A DNA stretch of 17,254 nt from UBA9464 sp003445095 (lineage in GTDB: Bacteria > Verrucomicrobiota > Verrucomicrobiia > Limisphaerales > UBA9464). Shown piece after piece: positions 13,179-17,254 of this stretch; the first letter of the stretch is position 1, and every line of letters begins with the position of its first letter. Under the pieces are notes generated by a model. It was not told the DNA's origin, made no database searches, and was given only the letters and a program-made list of their open reading frames with translations. The stretch lies in assembly GCA_035437945.1 (NCBI GenBank), contig DAOMZG010000136.1:1-17254 (forward strand), given 5' to 3'. The position numbers were made by a program, and so were the translations under genes.

Positions 13179-15068
13179 CTAGCGTCCAGCCTTGAGTTTG
13201 GCCGCGACCTCGGTCGCCTCGCGCTCTGCTTCGGGCAGCGGTCTCCCCGGCGACATTCCAGGACGAACATGTCCGACCGACGTCAGCCACGCGTCTTTGA
13301 GCGCTCGTTGGCGTTGTTGGACGAGCGCGAGAACAGCCGGAGCACGTGGGTCGGAGTTCAAAACCGCCGCGGGTGTCTCGGCGGATATCAAAGCCTCCGG
13401 GGCTCCGAGATGGCGCAGCACTTCACGAGCGATCAACCAGTGCCCTTGGGGGTTCGCGTGGACTCCGTCGCCCGCCAGAATGAACTTGGGATTGCCGCGA
13501 CGTTGCTCCTCGAGGAAGCGGTTCATGGGACCGTGAATATCCACGACCTCCCATCCTTGAGCGCGTTGGCTGATAAGCCAATCGGAATAGCGGTCGAGTA
13601 CGGTGTTGTAGCCTTCGTAAGGCGACGGGTAAGCGTCCAAGCCCGCGGGCAATGTACGGCCGGCCAGCGGCACGGGATCGAACACGGGTGGGCTCAAGTG
13701 AATGACGCGCACGCCTCGCCGAGCCGCCTGCACGCGAAGCTGACGGATTCCTTCCTGAAATTTTTTCAAACGCTCTTCGCTGAAAGGGTAATAAATGCCG
13801 TCATTCATCCCGTAACAGGCCACGATCAAATCTGGCTTCGCTTGGTCGAGGACACGGCCGAGACGTTCGCGCAGCTCGGGCCTCGGAAAGGCGCCACCCG
13901 CGTGCCCCGGTTCGGATAGTCCGGAAACGGTTTCGCTCGGCAGGCCGAGATTCAAAAAGGACAGCTCGTTGTCGGGAAACTGCAGTTGCAGCCACGTTTC
14001 GACCAACTCGGCCCATTCGCCAGCGTACGTAATACTGTCGCCGAGCAACACCACCCGCGGAGCGGGAACGAACGCCCGGGCGGCGGGCGCAGGAACGCGA
14101 GCGGTCGTTGCCGGAGTCAATCGAACCTGACGAATGTCCATGACGGCCGCGGCTTGTTTGCGCTTTGGCTTGATCGTGAGCGTGTTCGTGCCAGCGGCAA
14201 GGTTGACACGTCCCAATCGTCGCGGAACGAAGTTCTGGAAGTGCCCCGTTTCTTCCACGGTGAACCGGAACTGTTGCCCTCCTACCTCGACGACCACATC
14301 GCTGCCGCCCTGGCCGTCCCCGCAACCTTGCCAAGCTTCCACGTCAAACGCTCCGGCCTGGGTAACCAAGAAATCCCAACTGGCCCAATCGGATGGATTC
14401 ACCCAATAACCGAGGCAATTCTTATTCGTGGCCGGCTCGTAGCGCATCATAACGCTGTGAGTCGTCGCCGCGCTTGCCGGCAGAGTGATGCCGCCGTCAG
14501 TTGCTTGCCGGATCGAATCGCCCTCAGGCGCCGGCTGCAAATTCACGGCTTGTAGCCTCAAGACCTCCGAACCCACCAGCTTGGGACAACTCAGCCGAAC
14601 GCTAAATGGATCCGATTTCGGCAGATAAATTCGCGCGACCGTGAGGTTGGTGAACCGATCCCACCCGCCCGTCGAGGGCCGCGGCACCGTGAATGTTTTT
14701 CCGGCCAGGTCGAATTGGAGTTCCGTGCCGTCGCCACCTTCTGCGGCATATGTCACCCCAAGGTCATATCGGCCCCAACGCGTTGGTTTAAAATCCCAAG
14801 TCAACGAGTCGGACGGATTGGTCCACGAACCGACGAACGGAGCTCGTCCAACCGGTGATTGCAGGCGAGCTTGAGTGCCATCGATTCGAGCTGCCGTCGC
14901 GGTGAAGGTGATTTGCCCGTCGGCGGACTGAGCGGGCTGACCCTCCGCAGCGTTCACCGCCAGGGAACTCGGGAACGTCAGCAAGCCGAGCCTCAGCCAA
15001 AGGAAATGCAGACGGCACAAGTGAATCACCGTGGAAGTCTGGCGTGATTCGTCAACGGCGGGAAGCAT
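13179..15068 (-). CDS. Secreted SGNH/GDSL hydrolase with two N-terminal beta-domain repeats
   Basis: A 629-residue exported hydrolase. A hydrophobic signal segment (about 20-40, LWLRLGLLTFPSSLAVNAA) ends in a plausible cleavage site. Two related domains follow at about 80-178 and 220-318. Each begins W-x-NPSD-x3-WDF and ends in RLQAVNLQP or DIRQVRLTP; they look like carbohydrate-binding-type beta-sandwiches. The C-terminal SGNH domain has block I LLGDSIT (Ser345), block II glycine in LGLPSET (G375), block III YGMND (N422) and block V DGVHAN (D534, H537), so a complete catalytic set is present. It likely removes acyl groups such as acetyl from polysaccharides; this is inference. The start could be ATG 15068 or GTG 15029, which would give a shorter signal peptide. 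It is divergent from phoD and upstream of mutL. Confidence 0.88.
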   Translation of the reverse strand: MLPAVDESRQTSTVIHLCRLHFLWLRLGLLTFPSSLAVNAAEGQPAQSADGQITFTATAARIDGTQARLQSPVGRAPFVGSWTNPSDSLTWDFKPTRWGRYDLGVTYAAEGGDGTELQFDLAGKTFTVPRPSTGGWDRFTNLTVARIYLPKSDPFSVRLSCPKLVGSEVLRLQAVNLQPAPEGDSIRQATDGGITLPASAATTHSVMMRYEPATNKNCLGYWVNPSDWASWDFLVTQAGAFDVEAWQGCGDGQGGSDVVVEVGGQQFRFTVEETGHFQNFVPRRLGRVNLAAGTNTLTIKPKRKQAAAVMDIRQVRLTPATTARVPAPAARAFVPAPRVVLLGDSITYAGEWAELVETWLQLQFPDNELSFLNLGLPSETVSGLSEPGHAGGAFPRPELRERLGRVLDQAKPDLIVACYGMNDGIYYPFSEERLKKFQEGIRQLRVQAARRGVRVIHLSPPVFDPVPLAGRTLPAGLDAYPSPYEGYNTVLDRYSDWLISQRAQGWEVVDIHGPMNRFLEEQRRGNPKFILAGDGVHANPQGHWLIAREVLRHLGAPEALISAETPAAVLNSDPRAPAVLALVQQRQRALKDAWLTSVGHVRPGMSPGRPLPEAEREATEVAAKLKAGR

Positions 15069-15226
15069 TCAGCAGGAGTGTGATTGACCGACCGATTCGC
15101 TCGTCGGCACAGAACCAGCGCTCCTAGGAATGTTCCGCAGCGAGGCAATCAAGGGCCTCCTTCTTCCCGGTGTCACCACGACCAAGAGCTGACGGTCGAC
15201 TAGAATTGTGATCAGCTTGGAAAGCC
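15069..15226. promoter_or_regulatory. Divergent intergenic region between the SGNH gene and phoD
   Basis: These 158 bases separate two outward-facing genes, so promoters for both should lie here. A TAGAAT at about 15201 resembles a -10 box for phoD, but no good -35 is spaced correctly. GGAAAG immediately before the phoD ATG may act as a close-set ribosome binding site. No Pho-box-like direct repeats were recognised by eye. Confidence 0.35.
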
Positions 15227-16798
15227 ATGCGCGACCTTCGATCCGCTCGAGTCACTCGCCGCCACTTCACGGCCCAACTTCTCCAGGCGAGCGCCGCGGT
15301 GTTGGCTGCGCGGGCAGTGGTGAGCGCCCCGTCGGCGGGACCGGTAATCCTTACTGGGCAGCTACCAAGCGTCTCCAGCGGCGTTATGAGCGGCGACGTG
15401 TCGGCCGATTCGGCGGTCATTTGGAGTCGCGCCGACCGCGCCGCTCGGATGATCGTCGAGTGGAGCACCAGGGAATCGTTCACCGACCTGAAACGCGTGA
15501 CCGGGCCGTTGACTGGCCCCGAGGCTGATTTCACGGCCAAGCTGATGCTCGGCGACTTGCCGGCGGGCGAACGAATCTTTTACCGCGTGCATTTCGAGGA
15601 TACTTCCGGCCGAGGCGCTGGTGAACCCGTCGTGGGCCAATTCGTGACGGCGCCGCGCGACGAGCGCGACGTGCTCCTCGCGTGGAGTGGCGATACTTGC
15701 GGGCAGGGATTCGGTACGTCGCCTGATCGGCGGGGCATGAAAACCTACGCGGCCATACGGGAAACGCGGCCGGATTTCTTTATCCATAGCGGCGACACGA
15801 TTTACGCGGACAACCCGATCGGCCCAGGCTTCAAGTTTGCCGACGGCACGGAGTGGCGGAACTTGGTAGCGGACGAAAAGGCCAAGGTTGCCGAGACGCT
15901 CGCGGAGTTTCGCGCGGCGCATCGCTACAACTTGTTTGACGAACACGTCCGCGGGTTCAACGCGACCACATCTGTGCTCGCGCAGTGGGACGATCACGAG
16001 GTGCGCAACAATTGGTATCCGGGGCAAAAACTTCTCGATGACCCGCGGTATCAGGAGAAGGACGTGAATGTATTGGCGAGCCGCGCGCGGCAGGCGTTTT
16101 TCGACTACCAACCGGTGCGGCCGAGCACGGATCGCTTGATTTACCGCACTGTCTCCCGCGGACCATTGTGCGAGTTGTTCTTCCTGGACCTGCGCAGTTA
16201 TCGCGGGCCAAACAGCCTGAACCGCCAGCGGGAACGTTCGACCGAGACCGCTTTCCTTGGCGACACGCAGTTGGCCTGGCTCAAGCAGGCACTCCTGCGC
16301 AGCAAATCCGCCTGGAAAATCATCTGTTCCGACATGCCATTGGCGCTGCTCGTTTCCGATGGTAGCACCAATTGGGAAGCCTTTGCGAACGGCGACCACG
16401 GAGCGCCGCTCGGCCGCGAATGGGAGATCGCTGACCTGCTACGCTTCCTGCAAGCGCAGCGGATTCGCAACGTGATCTGGCTGACGGCCGACGTGCATTA
16501 TGCGGCCTCACACTACTACGACCCGGCCAAAGCAAAGTTCGCGGAATTTGATCCGTTCTGGGAATTCGTCAGCGGTCCACTTCACGCCGGAAGCTTTGGG
16601 CCCAATGCGCTCGACCAAACCTTTGGTCCGGAAGCACGCTGGAATTCGAGGTCACCCGGCTCGGTCTCGGCGGGTCCACACACTCCGGAACAATATTTTG
16701 GAACCGTGCGCATCGACGGCAAGTCGAAGGTCGCCACGGTAACACATTTCAATCGTGACGGCGCCAGGCTGTGGAGCATCGATTTGCCACCCGCCTGA
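15227..16798 (+). CDS. phoD: PhoD-family alkaline phosphatase/phosphodiesterase, Tat-exported
   Basis: A 523-residue PhoD-type enzyme that releases phosphate from phosphomono- and diesters outside the cytoplasm. The N-terminus VTRRHFTAQLLQASAAVLAA is a twin-arginine signal (R11, R12), as usual for PhoD. An N-terminal beta domain with SGVMSGDVSADSAVIWSRAD at 51-70 precedes the phosphatase core. Core motifs are WSGDTCGQGF at 153-162, FFIHSGDTIYADN at 184-196, QWDDHEVRNNWY at 253-264, and WLTADVHYAASHYY at 418-431; their Asp, Cys, Asn and His residues correspond to the calcium/iron site of Bacillus PhoD. The family's DLRSYR at 321-326 is also present. Length is normal. The ATG has GGAAAG directly upstream. 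The partial sulfatase gene follows 158 nt downstream in the same direction. Phosphate-starvation control is typical for the family but no Pho box was identified. Confidence 0.95.
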   Translation: MRDLRSARVTRRHFTAQLLQASAAVLAARAVVSAPSAGPVILTGQLPSVSSGVMSGDVSADSAVIWSRADRAARMIVEWSTRESFTDLKRVTGPLTGPEADFTAKLMLGDLPAGERIFYRVHFEDTSGRGAGEPVVGQFVTAPRDERDVLLAWSGDTCGQGFGTSPDRRGMKTYAAIRETRPDFFIHSGDTIYADNPIGPGFKFADGTEWRNLVADEKAKVAETLAEFRAAHRYNLFDEHVRGFNATTSVLAQWDDHEVRNNWYPGQKLLDDPRYQEKDVNVLASRARQAFFDYQPVRPSTDRLIYRTVSRGPLCELFFLDLRSYRGPNSLNRQRERSTETAFLGDTQLAWLKQALLRSKSAWKIICSDMPLALLVSDGSTNWEAFANGDHGAPLGREWEIADLLRFLQAQRIRNVIWLTADVHYAASHYYDPAKAKFAEFDPFWEFVSGPLHAGSFGPNALDQTFGPEARWNSRSPGSVSAGPHTPEQYFGTVRIDGKSKVATVTHFNRDGARLWSIDLPPA

Positions 16799-16956
16799 AA
16801 GATTGTCTCCCGCGAGTCGCTCCACACGGACTACCAGAGTGTGCGTGGCTGGTTGGCGTTATTCACTGGTGTGGAGGTTACAGGTCGCCGAGGTGCGCCG
16901 TGCCGCCGCACCCAAGAAGTGTCGTCAGCGACAGTCTTTCCGAGTTGAATCCGCGA

Positions 16957-17254
16957 GTGAACCGCCGCGGATTCTGTTTCTTGTTGATGGGAATTCTGGT
17001 CGGGCAATTTTTTCCGAGTCGTGCCACCACCCCGCCCAATATCCTGTTCCTCTTCGCGGATGATCAACGAGCCGACACCATCGGTGCGTGGGGAAATCCC
17101 GACATCGACACTCCGCGACTGGATCGGTTGGTCCGGAGCGGATTCAGTTTTCGCGCTAACTACTGCTTCGGCGGAAATAGCAGCGCGGTGTGCGTCCCAA
17201 GTCGCGCGATGCTGATGAGCGGTCGGACCTGGTTCCGAGTAGATGCATCGATTC
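16957..17254 (+). CDS. Sulfatase (formylglycine-dependent), N-terminal part only
   Basis: The frame runs off the right edge after 99 codons. The start is uncertain: GTG 16957, TTG 16945 and GTG 16900 are in frame. GTG 16957 gives an N-terminus VNRRGFCFLLMG that forms a signal peptide with a twin-arginine-like pair, ending near SRATTPP. The mature start PNILFLFADDQRADTIGAWG carries the metal-binding Asp-Asp (D35, D36) of the alkaline-phosphatase-like sulfatases. IDTPRLDRLVRSG follows, then VCVPSRAMLMSG, in which C79 of the C-x-P-S-R motif is the residue converted to formylglycine. These enzymes hydrolyse sulfate esters on polysaccharides or small molecules. The substrate cannot be judged from this part. 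It lies downstream of phoD and no maturase gene is visible here. Confidence 0.9.
   Translation, partial: MNRRGFCFLLMGILVGQFFPSRATTPPNILFLFADDQRADTIGAWGNPDIDTPRLDRLVRSGFSFRANYCFGGNSSAVCVPSRAMLMSGRTWFRVDASI

Noticed and set aside
13176..13919. 247-codon plus-strand open frame opposite the SGNH hydrolase gene
   Set aside because: It mirrors the catalytic domain of the SGNH gene and shows no recognisable domain.
15362..16399. 345-codon minus-strand open frame opposite phoD
   Set aside because: It lies wholly inside a complete phoD gene with all motifs intact and has shadow-like composition.
1..17254. Phage, IS, integron, defence system or RNA genes
   Set aside because: No transposase, integrase, restriction, toxin-antitoxin, tRNA or rRNA features were seen on either strand.

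Overview
The window reads as a chromosomal segment of a GC-rich, free-living Gram-negative bacterium, most likely a Verrucomicrobiota member (Pedosphaera/Limisphaera-like). This rests on gene content (secreted SGNH hydrolase, PhoD phosphatase and sulfatase, a bacterial OGG1-type glycosylase, a ComB homologue) and on short palindromic repeats between genes. No marker gene proves the lineage. The coding regions are housekeeping, DNA-repair and secreted-hydrolase genes. I see no phage, IS transposase, CRISPR array, toxin-antitoxin pair, defence locus, rRNA or tRNA.

Left part, plus strand (17-4867): a YdjC/HpnK-like deacetylase that may carry a terminal frameshift; Ada, the alkylation-response methyltransferase/regulator; a tight apt - OGG1-like glycosylase pair; a repeat-filled gap; then a comB - thiS pair. 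Middle, minus strand (4901-10837, read right to left): an AraC-type regulator followed by a class I methyltransferase, an Rsm22-family protein followed by hemW, and a PUA-type rRNA methyltransferase (RlmI family) convergent with thiS. Right part: mutL and, upstream of it on the same minus strand, a secreted SGNH hydrolase with two N-terminal beta-domain repeats. Divergent from these are a Tat-exported PhoD phosphatase and the first 99 codons of a sulfatase cut by the window edge.

Three genes concern DNA damage (ada, the OGG1-like gene, mutL), but they sit in separate transcription units. Three methyltransferase-fold proteins act, or may act, on RNA or small molecules. The three right-hand exported hydrolases fit scavenging of phosphate, sulfate and acyl groups from environmental polymers.

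The most interesting non-coding signal is a pair of related, roughly 140-nt inverted-repeat elements (3592-3727 and 6307-6447) with similar arms and a partly shared loop. There is also a dispersed 30-nt motif in two gaps, and a 49-nt purine tract that appears to have added about 20 residues to HemW. The OGG1-like protein keeps its catalytic and 8-oxoguanine-pocket residues but lacks the residues that human OGG1 uses to read the opposite cytosine. I found no convincing new multi-gene system.
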